Program-made: the position numbers and the translations under genes
Origin: Gammaproteobacteria bacterium
GTDB taxonomy: Bacteria > Pseudomonadota > Gammaproteobacteria > Enterobacterales > Permianibacteraceae
Direction: 5' to 3'
DNA length: 64,000 nucleotides
Assembly: GCA_016182845.1 (NCBI GenBank)
Contig: JACPFT010000023.1
Span: forward strand, 62,001 to 126,000
Shown: positions 42,522 through 49,700 of the stretch, piece by piece
Layout: each line of letters starts with the position of its first letter
Numbering within the stretch: position 1 is the first letter of the stretch
The notes under the pieces: generated by a model
Seen by the model: only the letters and a program-made list of their open reading frames with translations
Database searches by the model: none
Told to the model about the DNA's origin: nothing

Positions 42522-43196
42522 TCAACGGGCGACCTTGGCCAGCTCGGCGCGCATGGCGGCGATGGTGGCCGGGTAGTCGGGCGTGTTGAAGATGGCCGAA
42601 CCGGCGACGAAGGTGTCGGCACCGGCTTCCGCGATCTGGGCGATATTGGCGACGGTCACGCCGCCGTCGATCTCCAGGCGGATGGACCGGCCGGAAGCGG
42701 CAATGCGCCGACGTGCCTCGCGCAGCTTGGCCAGCGCCTCGGGAATGAATTTCTGGCCGCCGAAACCGGGGTTCACGCTCATGATCAGGACCATGTCCAG
42801 CTTGTCCATGACGTGATCCAGGTAATGCAAGGGCGTCGCCGGGTTGAACACCAGGCCGGCCTGGCAGCCGGAGTCCTTGATGAGACCCAGGGTCCTGTCG
42901 ATGTGCTCGGAGGCTTCCGGATGGAAGGTGATCATGCTGGCGCCAGCCTTGGCGAAGTCGGGAACGATGCGGTCCACGGGCTTGACCATCAGGTGCACGT
43001 CGATGGGCGCGGTCACGCCGTGCTTGCGCAGGGCCTCGCAAACCAGGGGGCCGATGGTCAGATTGGGGACGTAATGGTTGTCCATGACATCGAAGTGCAC
43101 CCAGTCCGCGCCCGCCTTGAGGACGCTGGTCACTTCCTCGCCCAGACGGGCGAAATCGGCGGAGAGGATGGAGGGAGCGATGAAGAATGGCTGCAT
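42522..43196 (-). CDS. rpe: Ribulose-phosphate 3-epimerase
   Basis: 224 residues, TIM barrel. Interconverts ribulose-5-phosphate and xylulose-5-phosphate. Metal and catalytic residues in [39 protein letters not shown] and EIDGGV. First gene of the rpe-trpG pair. Confidence 0.96.
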   Translation of the reverse strand: MQPFFIAPSILSADFARLGEEVTSVLKAGADWVHFDVMDNHYVPNLTIGPLVCEALRKHGVTAPIDVHLMVKPVDRIVPDFAKAGASMITFHPEASEHIDRTLGLIKDSGCQAGLVFNPATPLHYLDHVMDKLDMVLIMSVNPGFGGQKFIPEALAKLREARRRIAASGRSIRLEIDGGVTVANIAQIAEAGADTFVAGSAIFNTPDYPATIAAMRAELAKVAR

Positions 43197-43303
43197 GATG
43201 ACCTCGCGAGCTGGAGGGCCGCTACTTTAGCCCATGGCGGGCAGTTTTTCATCCGGCGCCATTCTGACTATGCTTGGTATTCCCCTAAAAACAAGGAACG
43301 GCC

Positions 43304-43822
43304 ATGAAAGCACTCACCCCGCTGTCGCTCTGCCTCAGCCTAGGCCTTGCCGCCGCCGGATCTCAGGCCCAGACCGTGGAGATGCACCGGGTCACGCCGG
43401 AAGGCATAGGCGAATCCCTAGGGACCGTCGATCTGACTGACAGCAAGGACGGCCTGGTGCTTACACCCAAGCTGCACGGCCTCGGCGGCCCGGCTCACGG
43501 CTTCCATGTCCACGAGAACCCCAGTTGCGAGCCGGGCATGAAGGATGGTAAGCCCGGCGCCGCCTTAGGCGCCGGCGGCCACTACGACCCGGACAAGTCC
43601 GGCAAACACGAGGGTCCCATGGGCCATGGCCACAAGGGCGATCTGCCCCTGCTGGATGTCGCCGAGGGCAAGGCCGAGAAAGCCGTGACCGCGCCGCGCC
43701 TCACGCTGGCCGACGTCAAGGGCCATAGCCTGATGATCCATCTGAAGGGCGACAATTACAGCGATCAGCCGGAAAAACTGGGCGGCGGCGGCGCGCGCCA
43801 GGCCTGCGGGGTGATCAAATAG
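43304..43822 (+). CDS. sodC: Periplasmic Cu/Zn superoxide dismutase
   Basis: 172 residues. Signal peptide MKALTPLSLCLSLGLAAAGSQA, then the Cu/Zn-SOD barrel: HGFHVHENPSCEPG, the Zn loop with GGHYDPDKSGKH and MGHGHKGDLP, and the C-terminal GGGGARQACGVIK with the disulfide Cys. It removes superoxide in the periplasm. GGAACGGCC precedes the ATG. Last chromosomal gene before the prophage. Confidence 0.95.
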   Translation: MKALTPLSLCLSLGLAAAGSQAQTVEMHRVTPEGIGESLGTVDLTDSKDGLVLTPKLHGLGGPAHGFHVHENPSCEPGMKDGKPGAALGAGGHYDPDKSGKHEGPMGHGHKGDLPLLDVAEGKAEKAVTAPRLTLADVKGHSLMIHLKGDNYSDQPEKLGGGGARQACGVIK

Positions 43823-43830
43823 GAGCAGAA

Positions 43831-43863
43831 ATGAAAAACGCGCCCGAAAGGCGCGTTTTTCAT
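43831..43863 (+). terminator. Intrinsic terminator after sodC
   Basis: AAAAACGCGCC (43834-43844), loop CGAAA, GGCGCGTTTTT (43850-43860); flanking ATG/CAT extends the stem to 14 pairs. Confidence 0.9.
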
Positions 43864-43868
43864 AATGA

Positions 43869-43914
43869 TGGTGCCGTTGAGAGGAGTCGAACCTCCGACC
43901 TACTGATTACGAAT
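43869..43914 (-). tRNA. 3' half of tRNA-Thr(CGU); left attachment site of the prophage
   Basis: On the minus strand ATTCGTAATCAGT gives the anticodon loop TTCGTAA (anticodon CGT) and its 3' stem. GGAGGTTCGACTCCTCT forms the T arm, and CAACGGCACCA the acceptor with encoded CCA. The 5' half (expected to start GCCGTTG) is missing; upstream is AT-rich sequence unrelated to a tRNA. This is the pattern left when a phage integrates in the 3' half of a tRNA gene. The complete tRNA should be rebuilt at the right end of the prophage, outside the window. Confidence 0.85.
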
Positions 43915-44094
43915 TATAGATGTATTCTTTTATAATCAAATGCTTATGTGAATTTCCTTCTACATAACGCCGCTGATAGAGGCCGCGCAGTCCGCGCCGC
44001 GCCGTGCGAGTCAGGCGAAATGTAGAAGCGTCGACCGCAATCCCCGCTCCTTATTTTCTAGCCGAAGGCACCCTGGTTAATATGCTTTTCACTT
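43915..44094. other. Non-coding attL-proximal segment
   Basis: Between the tRNA fragment and the ParA-type gene there is no gene. CTTCTACAT (43957-43965) and ATGTAGAAG (44020-44028) form a 9-base inverted repeat 54 bases apart and could be integrase arm sites. No integrase is adjacent. Confidence 0.4.
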
Positions 44095-44120
44095 GCAATG
44101 ATATCATATGCTATCATTGC
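44095..44120. promoter_or_regulatory. Palindromic operator upstream of the ParF-like gene
   Basis: GCAATGATA (44095-44103) and TATCATTGC (44112-44120) form a perfect 9-base inverted repeat. The word TGCTATCATT and the following TTTCATATC recur at 44790-44817 just before the small second gene, suggesting one autoregulator binds both places. Confidence 0.65.
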
Positions 44121-44153
44121 ATAGCGTTTCATATCTAACACAGGGAGCTATCA

Positions 44154-44789
44154 ATGATTCTGCTGATCGGTGGAGAAAAGGGCGGCACGGGCAAGAGCAC
44201 GATCGCCACCAACCTGGCCGTGTTCCTGGCCCTGCGCGGCGTGGATGTCATGCTGTTGGATGCTGACCCGCAAGGGACCGCGTCGAAGTGGGTGGAGCGC
44301 CGGAATGGGGCCGAGGCGGCCGCCGTGCACTGCGCCCAGAAGACGGGAGACGTGTACGCGACGGCGATGGACCTGGCCAAACGCTACCAGGTAGTCATCA
44401 TCGACGCTGGCGGCCGGGATAGCCGAGAACTGCGCACCGCGATGGTGGCCGCCGACCGCATGATCATCCCACTCAAGGCCAGCCAGGCCGACCTTGAAAC
44501 ACTGCCCCACCTGGACGAGGTGGTCGGGCTGGCGAAGGGCATGAACCCGTCGCTTGTCGCCACGGCGATCCTGTCCATGGCGCCGACCAATCCCATCATC
44601 AACGAGGTGGCCGAGGCCAGGGACCTCCTGGTCCAGTTCGAAGAAATAGGGCTGGCCAATGGTGTGGTGCGCGAGCGGAAGATTTACCGCGATGCGATGT
44701 ATGCCGGGAGAGGCGTGGTCGAGATGGGCAATGGCAAGGCCAAGGCTGAGATCCAGCTCCTGGCGCAGGAACTATTCCCGGGCCTGTAA
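44154..44789 (+). CDS. ParA/ParF-type partition ATPase
   Basis: 211 residues. Deviant Walker A KGGTGKST (10-17), DADPQGTASKW, and VVIIDAGGRDS as Walker B. It lacks an N-terminal DNA-binding domain, like type Ib ParA proteins such as ParF of plasmid TP228, with the ParF-like C-terminus YRDAMYAGRGVVEMGNGKAKAEIQ. These ATPases move plasmids along the nucleoid with a small centromere-binding partner. AGGGAG precedes the ATG, and palindromic sites lie upstream. It is unusual at the end of a P2-type prophage. Confidence 0.85.
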   Translation: MILLIGGEKGGTGKSTIATNLAVFLALRGVDVMLLDADPQGTASKWVERRNGAEAAAVHCAQKTGDVYATAMDLAKRYQVVIIDAGGRDSRELRTAMVAADRMIIPLKASQADLETLPHLDEVVGLAKGMNPSLVATAILSMAPTNPIINEVAEARDLLVQFEEIGLANGVVRERKIYRDAMYAGRGVVEMGNGKAKAEIQLLAQELFPGL

Positions 44790-44817
44790 TGCTATCATTT
44801 CATATCATTTGATATCT
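44790..44817. promoter_or_regulatory. Second operator-like cluster between the partition genes
   Basis: TGCTATCATTTCATATC followed by ATTTGATATC: three TATC/GATA words in 28 bases, repeating the words upstream of the ParF-like gene. Consistent with a binding region for the small partner protein. Confidence 0.55.
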
Positions 44818-44837
44818 GTTCACGCGAGGATGACGCG

Positions 44838-45131
44838 ATGCCGTTCGATGTGAAGAAACCCACCAAGCCCCAGATCAACGAGGATGCGCTACGGAGCTTC
44901 GCGGCCGGCGCCGACGAGCACTCGACGGAGCCTGCGGTGAGCGCGGCCGCCGTGCCTGTCCAGGAAGGCAAGCCGACCGAGTCGATCCTCTTCCGCTGCA
45001 CCAGGGCGACCATGGACGAGTTCAACTTCGTCTACGACAACACCAACGTAAAGAGCAAGCAGAAGCTGCTGGACTCCATCATCCTGCCCGAGCTGAGGCG
45101 GCGAGCCGAAGCCATCAGGGCGAAGTCCTGA
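44838..45131 (+). CDS. Small ParG-like partner (predicted ribbon-helix-helix)
   Basis: 97 residues. The N-terminal half (to about 50) is flexible and Ala/Pro-rich. The C-terminal half begins with a short strand (SILFRCTRATMDEFNFV) followed by two helices (KSKQKLLDSIILPELRRRAEA), the layout of ribbon-helix-helix DNA-binding proteins. Size, fold and position 48 bases after a ParF-type ATPase fit a ParG-type centromere-binding partner that represses the pair and stimulates the ATPase. No direct sequence match is recognised, so this is inference from fold and context. It may start slightly later. Confidence 0.65.
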   Translation: MPFDVKKPTKPQINEDALRSFAAGADEHSTEPAVSAAAVPVQEGKPTESILFRCTRATMDEFNFVYDNTNVKSKQKLLDSIILPELRRRAEAIRAKS

Positions 45132-45140
45132 CCCAACACC

Positions 45141-45167
45141 AGCCCCGCTTCGGCGGGGCTTTTTCTT
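45141..45167 (+). terminator. Intrinsic terminator of the partition pair
   Basis: AGCCCCGC, TTCG tetraloop, GCGGGGCT (45141-45160), then TTTTCTT. Confidence 0.92.
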
Positions 45168-45261
45168 GCCCGGGAAGATAGCCTGATAGAAGCGCTTACG
45201 CATGCGCGGGCATACGTCATGCGCGCACGCGGATTCAAAGCCGGCAGGGGCTAAAAAAACC

Positions 45262-45537
45262 GTAACATTGGTAACATGCCAGAACAAAACCAGCGCAAAG
45301 CCTTGCGGCTCTAGGGCTTCATGCTAAATGAGAAAAGGTAACTTTTAGGTAACATAGAGGTAATCAGGTTACCTTCTATTTGATACGCAGAGCCGGCCTA
45401 TAGTACACAACAAAATCAATGACTTAGATTGATGTTACCTTTTTGGTTACCTGAAGTTACCTTTATGGGGTAACCAGACTAATCCTTACAAATCAAACTG
45501 TTACGCCGCATTTTCACATCGCGTTACCTAGGTTACC
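45262..45537. repeat. AT-rich array of GGTAAC / GTTACC boxes
   Basis: About 13 copies of GGTAAC or its complement GTTACC within 276 bases. Clear copies start at 45270, 45337, 45348, 45367, 45434, 45446, 45456, 45469, 45523 and 45532, with degenerate copies at 45262, 45359 and 45500. Several follow at 10-12 base intervals, one helical turn. The left cluster is mainly in one orientation and the right cluster in the other. The array is gene-free and AT-rich. It has the look of plasmid iterons or a partition centromere; a phage operator is also possible. The 805 bases from 45132 to 45936 contain no gene I would call. Confidence 0.8.
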
Positions 45538-45727
45538 GTTTCTCGCAGATCCCCCTAGTCCCTGGATGACTACCCTGCCTCGTTCGCCCTTGCCCGCTGC
45601 CTGCATGGCCTTGAGCGCATGAAAACGCATGAGCGCCACGGCCTCGCCAACCGTCGCACAACCCAGTCCCGTCGCCGCCCGGCGCTGGATCGTGCAGTCG
45701 CATGTTTTTTGGCCCATGAAGAGGGCG

Positions 45728-45746
45728 GGCGTGGCGGGGCTACGAG
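45728..45746. other. cos-like sequence
   Basis: GGCGTGGCGGGG (45728-45739) matches the G-rich start of P2/186-type cohesive ends as I recall them (GGCG[A/T]GGCGGGG). It lies about 200 bases beyond the end of the portal gene Q, where cos sits in P2. The following bases differ, so the exact nicking site is uncertain. Confidence 0.5.
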
Positions 45747-45865
45747 CGCGCGCTGTGGGTGCCGGCCAGAGATTTCTGGGGTCCGAGGTCATTTTTTGAG
45801 CAGTCCGCAGGCGGCGCCTTCGCCGCGCCTCAGCTCCTGACATCCCCAGGCTTATCCCCCGAGGT

Positions 45866-45874
45866 TGTGGATAA
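45866..45874 (-). other. Perfect DnaA box
   Basis: TGTGGATAA on the plus strand is TTATCCACA on the minus strand, the consensus DnaA box. A near match (TTATCCCCC, 45852-45860) sits eight bases away. Both lie between the cos-like site and gene Q. Confidence 0.6.
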
Positions 45875-45900
45875 CGGGCCGGTGGCGAGCAGGCGAAAAA

Positions 45901-45920
45901 AAGCCGCCCGGAGGCGGCTT
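45901..45920 (-). terminator. Intrinsic terminator after gene Q
   Basis: AAGCCGCC / GGCGGCTT with CGGA loop, followed on the minus strand by a T7 run. Confidence 0.88.
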
Positions 45921-45936
45921 GGTGGGGCGGGGAGAG

Positions 45937-46932
45937 TCAGTCCGTGGCAGCGAGCTGATAGGGCTGGAAGGCGATCACCTCCTCGCCGAGCCAATCGTTG
46001 ACCTCACGGAAGCGCTCTTGCAGGGGTAGCACTTCATTTTGGTAGAAGACCTGGGCGGCCTTGGCGGCATCGCCGAAGCCGCCGACGTTGCCGGGGATGA
46101 TGCCCATGAGCTGGGGCGGCACACGGTGGGCGGCCATGATGTCATCGCGGGTCACGTTCTTGATGTTGAAGAACTCGTCCTTGGCCGCGACCTCGGACAC
46201 CGGGATGATCTGGAGCCCGTCCTTTTTGCCGTTCGGCGCATACACGAACAGATTGCGGAAATTGCCCGGGCCCTTGCTGTTCTTCAGGGCCTCGCGCAGG
46301 GCTGATACGTCGCCCTCGTTCTGGGCCGGGTCAGTCATGTACAGGATGAACCCGGCGTGGGAGCCGTTCTGGTAATACTTCCGGCGGAACAGGGTCGCGC
46401 TCTCGTTGAGCCAGGCCGAGTTCAGGGCCGCCAGGTATTCGGGTAGGCCGTAGACCTCCTGGTTGATATCAGCCTCCATCAAATGGAACACGCTGCCGGC
46501 GGCGAACTCATGCTCCTGGCCATAGCCGGGCACGAACCAGAAGGAGGCCAGGTCGGCACCGCGCCGCATGTACTTGGCGGCGGCCGGCTCCAGGGCCAAG
46601 GTGCCGCCCAGTCGGTTCCGACGGCGCTCCAGGTAGGCATTGCCGAACACAAGGAAGTCCAGGACGAAGCGGGCGAACGCCGAGCGCGACAGCAGCTTAT
46701 GCGGCGCGAAGGTGGACACCAGGATGTTGCGCTTCACCGCGATGGCGCTGGCATGATGGACCGCCGCCCGATAGGACCGAGCCAAACCGTCCCAACTGAG
46801 CGGCGGCTCGTACCAGCGCCCGACGTTCAGGCACTCGGCATAGTCGAGTAGCTGCCTGCGATCCATGACCGGGACCGGCTCGCCGAAGGTGAATGCCTGG
46901 ATGGAATCCGGCGATAGGGTCTGCTGCATCAT
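45937..46932 (-). CDS. Q: Phage portal protein (P2 gpQ family)
   Basis: 331 residues, similar in length to P2 gpQ (344). Portal/PBSX family motifs: RSAFARFVLDFLVFGNAYLE, EVYGLPEYLAALNSAWLNESAT, FRRKYYQNGSHAGFILY, and RVPPQLMGIIPGNVGGFGD near the C-terminus. It forms the dodecameric DNA entry ring of the capsid. ATG 46932 shares its A with the terminase stop (TGATG), so P and Q are coupled. Confidence 0.95.
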   Translation of the reverse strand: MMQQTLSPDSIQAFTFGEPVPVMDRRQLLDYAECLNVGRWYEPPLSWDGLARSYRAAVHHASAIAVKRNILVSTFAPHKLLSRSAFARFVLDFLVFGNAYLERRRNRLGGTLALEPAAAKYMRRGADLASFWFVPGYGQEHEFAAGSVFHLMEADINQEVYGLPEYLAALNSAWLNESATLFRRKYYQNGSHAGFILYMTDPAQNEGDVSALREALKNSKGPGNFRNLFVYAPNGKKDGLQIIPVSEVAAKDEFFNIKNVTRDDIMAAHRVPPQLMGIIPGNVGGFGDAAKAAQVFYQNEVLPLQERFREVNDWLGEEVIAFQPYQLAATD

Positions 46933-48686
46933 CAGTAAATCTCCATGAATCCCGTGCTGGTTGCGGTCGCGCCCTCCAGGGGTTCATGGGCGAGCGCGTG
47001 CATGGTGGCCCACGCGAGATCCGCGTGGCTTGTTTCTTCGGAACGGCCGGCCTCGAACGTCACTTGGCGCCCGCTGGCCGTCATCGTTTTCTTGATGGCC
47101 ATGAAGGAGGCCGCGACCTCCGTCCAGCCGGCGTCGAACTCCAGGCGGCCGTTGCGGATCACGTCCAGCGCCTTCAGGACCAGGCGGGTCTTGACCTCGA
47201 CCGAGTAGCTGAAGCCGGTCACGCCCGGGAAGAACTGGCGCACGATCTGGAACACGCCGGAACCCAAGCCTGTCGTGTCGATGCCAATGTAGGTGACGCG
47301 GTAACGCTCGGTAATTTTCCGGATCGCCTCGGCCTGGGCCGCGAAATCCATGCCCTTCCACTGGTGGCGTTCGAGAATGCGGAACTTGCCGCCCGCGACG
47401 AGGGGCGGCGCGATGACCACGCAGCCCGCGCTGTCGCCGGTATGCGCCGGGTCATAGCCGACCCAGACTTCCCGCTGGCCCAGCGGGCGGGCCGCGAACG
47501 GCTTGAAGTCGGCCCAGGCCTCCCAGCTGTCCACCATGCAGCCCTGCAACATGGCCAGCGGGAACACGCTGGACCCGTCGTCGATGAACTGGCAATAAAA
47601 CAGCTGCTGGAGTTCTTCCGGCGAATACTCCAGGCGCAGCTGGTCCAGATCGAAGAGATCGCAGCCGCCGGCCAGCGCATCCTCGATGGTGACGATCTGC
47701 CGCCACTGGCCGTCTTCGCAACGCCGGCCGGCGCGCAAGGCCGCATGGCTGACATCGAGCTTGATCTGCTGCGCCTTTTGGCGGCCTCGGTTGAATAATT
47801 GTCCTGACCAGAAGGGGTAGGCCTCATGGCTCAGGGCCGAGGGCGTGGAGAAATAGGTCTGGCGCCAACGCTTCTGCGAGGCCATGCCCGAGGCGACCTT
47901 GCGCAGCTCCTGATACTTCGGTATCCAGAAGTATTCATCGAGGTAGAGATTGCCGTGATAGCTCTGCGCCGTGCGCGAATTGGTGCCGAGGAAAATCAAC
48001 TCAGCCATATTGGGCAGGACGATCTTTTCGCCCTTCAGCTCGACATCGGCCGTCTCGCGGGCGAACTGCTGGATATAGGACTTGAACTGAAAGGCCTGGG
48101 CCTTGCTGGCGGATAGGAAAATCTGGTTTCGCCCGGTGTCCAGGGCATCGACCAGGGCCTCACGCGCGAAGTAATAGGTCGCGCCGATCTGGCGCGATTT
48201 CAGCAGATTCCGGATGCGCTCCTCCTGTCCGGCGCGATACCAATGCTTCTGATATTGGAACAGGCCGTCCATGAACGCCTCTCGCATGCGCTCGGCCTGT
48301 TCCTCGCTGATGGCATTTTTCTCCGGAGGCCGGCGCTCACCCTTGTTTCGGTTCGCCACCTTGGGATTGAGATCAGCCTCATTGCCGCCGTTCTTGTATT
48401 TCCGGACGCGCTCCACCCGTTCCATCTGCCGGCCCAGGAGATCGATCTCCTTGAAGTCCCGACCTTCTTTCTCGTCCTTGAGGATCAACTGGGTCAGGCG
48501 CGCTTCCAGCGTGCTCTCGACCCGCGCCAGGGGTTCGACATCGTCCCAGGCATCGCGGCGCTTCCAGCTATGCAGGGTCGCGGGTTTCTCCCCCAGGTTT
48601 TCGGCGATACGGGCGATGCGCCACCCCTGCCAGTAGAGGTCACGGGCGCGGCGGCGAGGGTCTAGTTCGGCGATGGTGTTTTCCAT
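46932..48686 (-). CDS. P: Terminase large (ATPase) subunit (P2 gpP family)
   Basis: 584 residues (P2 gpP about 590). N-terminal helix-turn-helix region (about 24-45, RIARIAENLGEKPATLHSWK), atypical Walker A around LLKSRQIGATYY (161-172), and Walker B NLYLDEYFW (D250/E251). A C-terminal RNase-H-like part contains GYDPAHTGDSAG and IGIDTTGLGSGV. It packages DNA into the capsid. ATG 48686 begins the conserved N-terminus; reading further upstream runs over the divergent promoter. Confidence 0.95.
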   Translation of the reverse strand: MENTIAELDPRRRARDLYWQGWRIARIAENLGEKPATLHSWKRRDAWDDVEPLARVESTLEARLTQLILKDEKEGRDFKEIDLLGRQMERVERVRKYKNGGNEADLNPKVANRNKGERRPPEKNAISEEQAERMREAFMDGLFQYQKHWYRAGQEERIRNLLKSRQIGATYYFAREALVDALDTGRNQIFLSASKAQAFQFKSYIQQFARETADVELKGEKIVLPNMAELIFLGTNSRTAQSYHGNLYLDEYFWIPKYQELRKVASGMASQKRWRQTYFSTPSALSHEAYPFWSGQLFNRGRQKAQQIKLDVSHAALRAGRRCEDGQWRQIVTIEDALAGGCDLFDLDQLRLEYSPEELQQLFYCQFIDDGSSVFPLAMLQGCMVDSWEAWADFKPFAARPLGQREVWVGYDPAHTGDSAGCVVIAPPLVAGGKFRILERHQWKGMDFAAQAEAIRKITERYRVTYIGIDTTGLGSGVFQIVRQFFPGVTGFSYSVEVKTRLVLKALDVIRNGRLEFDAGWTEVAASFMAIKKTMTASGRQVTFEAGRSEETSHADLAWATMHALAHEPLEGATATSTGFMEIY

Positions 48687-48730
48687 GCGGAAAGGATGCC
48701 GACGGCAGAGCGGCCCGCCTCGCCGCGCTT

Positions 48731-48753
48731 GTTGTAAGCGCGAACGCCACAAC
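48731..48753. promoter_or_regulatory. Ogr-type late-promoter dyad upstream of gene O
   Basis: GTTGT (48731-48735), 13 bases, ACAAC (48749-48753), flanked by further TTG/CAA symmetry. Identical in layout to the dyads before V and FI. It lies in the O/P divergent spacer, 89 bases before the gene O start. Confidence 0.7.
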
Positions 48754-48841
48754 AAGCCCGCGTTGCTCCGCTCTTGCGCGCATCCGCACCATGAAGCCCT
48801 CGACGAACGCCGCCCACCCGTCCAACGAAGGCTCCACCACC

Positions 48842-49681
48842 ATGGCGAAGAAATCCAAATTTTTCCGTATTGCCACCGAAGGCGCGACCACCGATGGCCG
48901 CACCATTAGCCGCGAATGGATCCAGCAGATGGCCACGGCCTATGACCCCGAGGTCTACGGCGCGCGCATCAACCTGGAGCACTATCGCGGCGTCCTGCCG
49001 GACGGCCCGTTCAAGGCTTACGGCGACGTGCTCGCGCTGAAGGCCGAGGAAATGGACGGCAAGCTCTGTCTGCTCGCGCAACTGGACCCGACCGACGACC
49101 TCGTCGAACTGTCGAAGAAGCGCCAGAAGATTTACTCGTCCATGGAAGTGGACCCGAACTTCGCCCAGACCGGCTCCGCCTACCTGGTCGGTTTGGCGGT
49201 GACCGACTCCCCGGCGTCCCTAGGCACCGAAATGCTGCAGTTCTGCGCCAAGTCCAGCGCCAACCCCTACGCGGCGCGCAAGCAAGGCAAGGACAACCTG
49301 TTCTCCGAGGCCGTGCCCGTGGAACTGGAACTGGAAGACGAAACCGCGCCGAGCGGCGCCGGCCTGACGATGTTCTCCAAGGTCATGGGCATGCTCAAGG
49401 GCAAGAGCAAGTCCGACGAGGACCGCTTCGCCGATCATGGCCGCGCCATCGAAGCCGTCGCCAATAGCCAGCGCGACCTCCTGGATCGCTTCGCCCAGAT
49501 CGAAACCCAGGCCGCCAACATCAGGGCGATGAGCGCCCAGCTCACCGCCCTCAGCGATGCCCAGGGCCAGGACCGCGAGGCCTTGACCAAGCTCACCGAA
49601 CAGCTCACCGCGGCCCCCGACGGCGCGCCCGCGCGCCCGGCGGCCACTGGCGGCGCCGACACCACCATGACCGATTGCTGA
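48842..49681 (+). CDS. O: Capsid scaffolding protein/protease (P2 gpO family)
   Basis: 279 residues (P2 gpO 284). The N-terminal serine-protease part has candidate triad D18, H47 (LEHYRG) and S99/S100 (IYSSMEVDP). The C-terminal coiled-coil scaffold lies at about 200-262. In P2 it directs procapsid assembly and cleaves itself and gpN. ATG 48842 (MAKKSKFFRIATEG) has GAAGG upstream. Confidence 0.93.
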   Translation: MAKKSKFFRIATEGATTDGRTISREWIQQMATAYDPEVYGARINLEHYRGVLPDGPFKAYGDVLALKAEEMDGKLCLLAQLDPTDDLVELSKKRQKIYSSMEVDPNFAQTGSAYLVGLAVTDSPASLGTEMLQFCAKSSANPYAARKQGKDNLFSEAVPVELELEDETAPSGAGLTMFSKVMGMLKGKSKSDEDRFADHGRAIEAVANSQRDLLDRFAQIETQAANIRAMSAQLTALSDAQGQDREALTKLTEQLTAAPDGAPARPAATGGADTTMTDC

Positions 49682-49700
49682 AACGACGAACGGAGCCACC

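Noticed and set aside
45514-45843. A 109-codon minus-strand frame between the iteron array and gene Q
   Set aside because: Arg/Ala-rich, no ribosome binding site, ends in the GTTACC array and covers the cos-like sequence. A decayed gene is possible, but I cannot support a functional one.
45841-45874. Chromosomal replication origin based on the DnaA box
   Set aside because: Only one perfect box plus one near match, within a prophage and without dnaA, dnaN, gidA or rnpA nearby. A phage or plasmid role is more likely.
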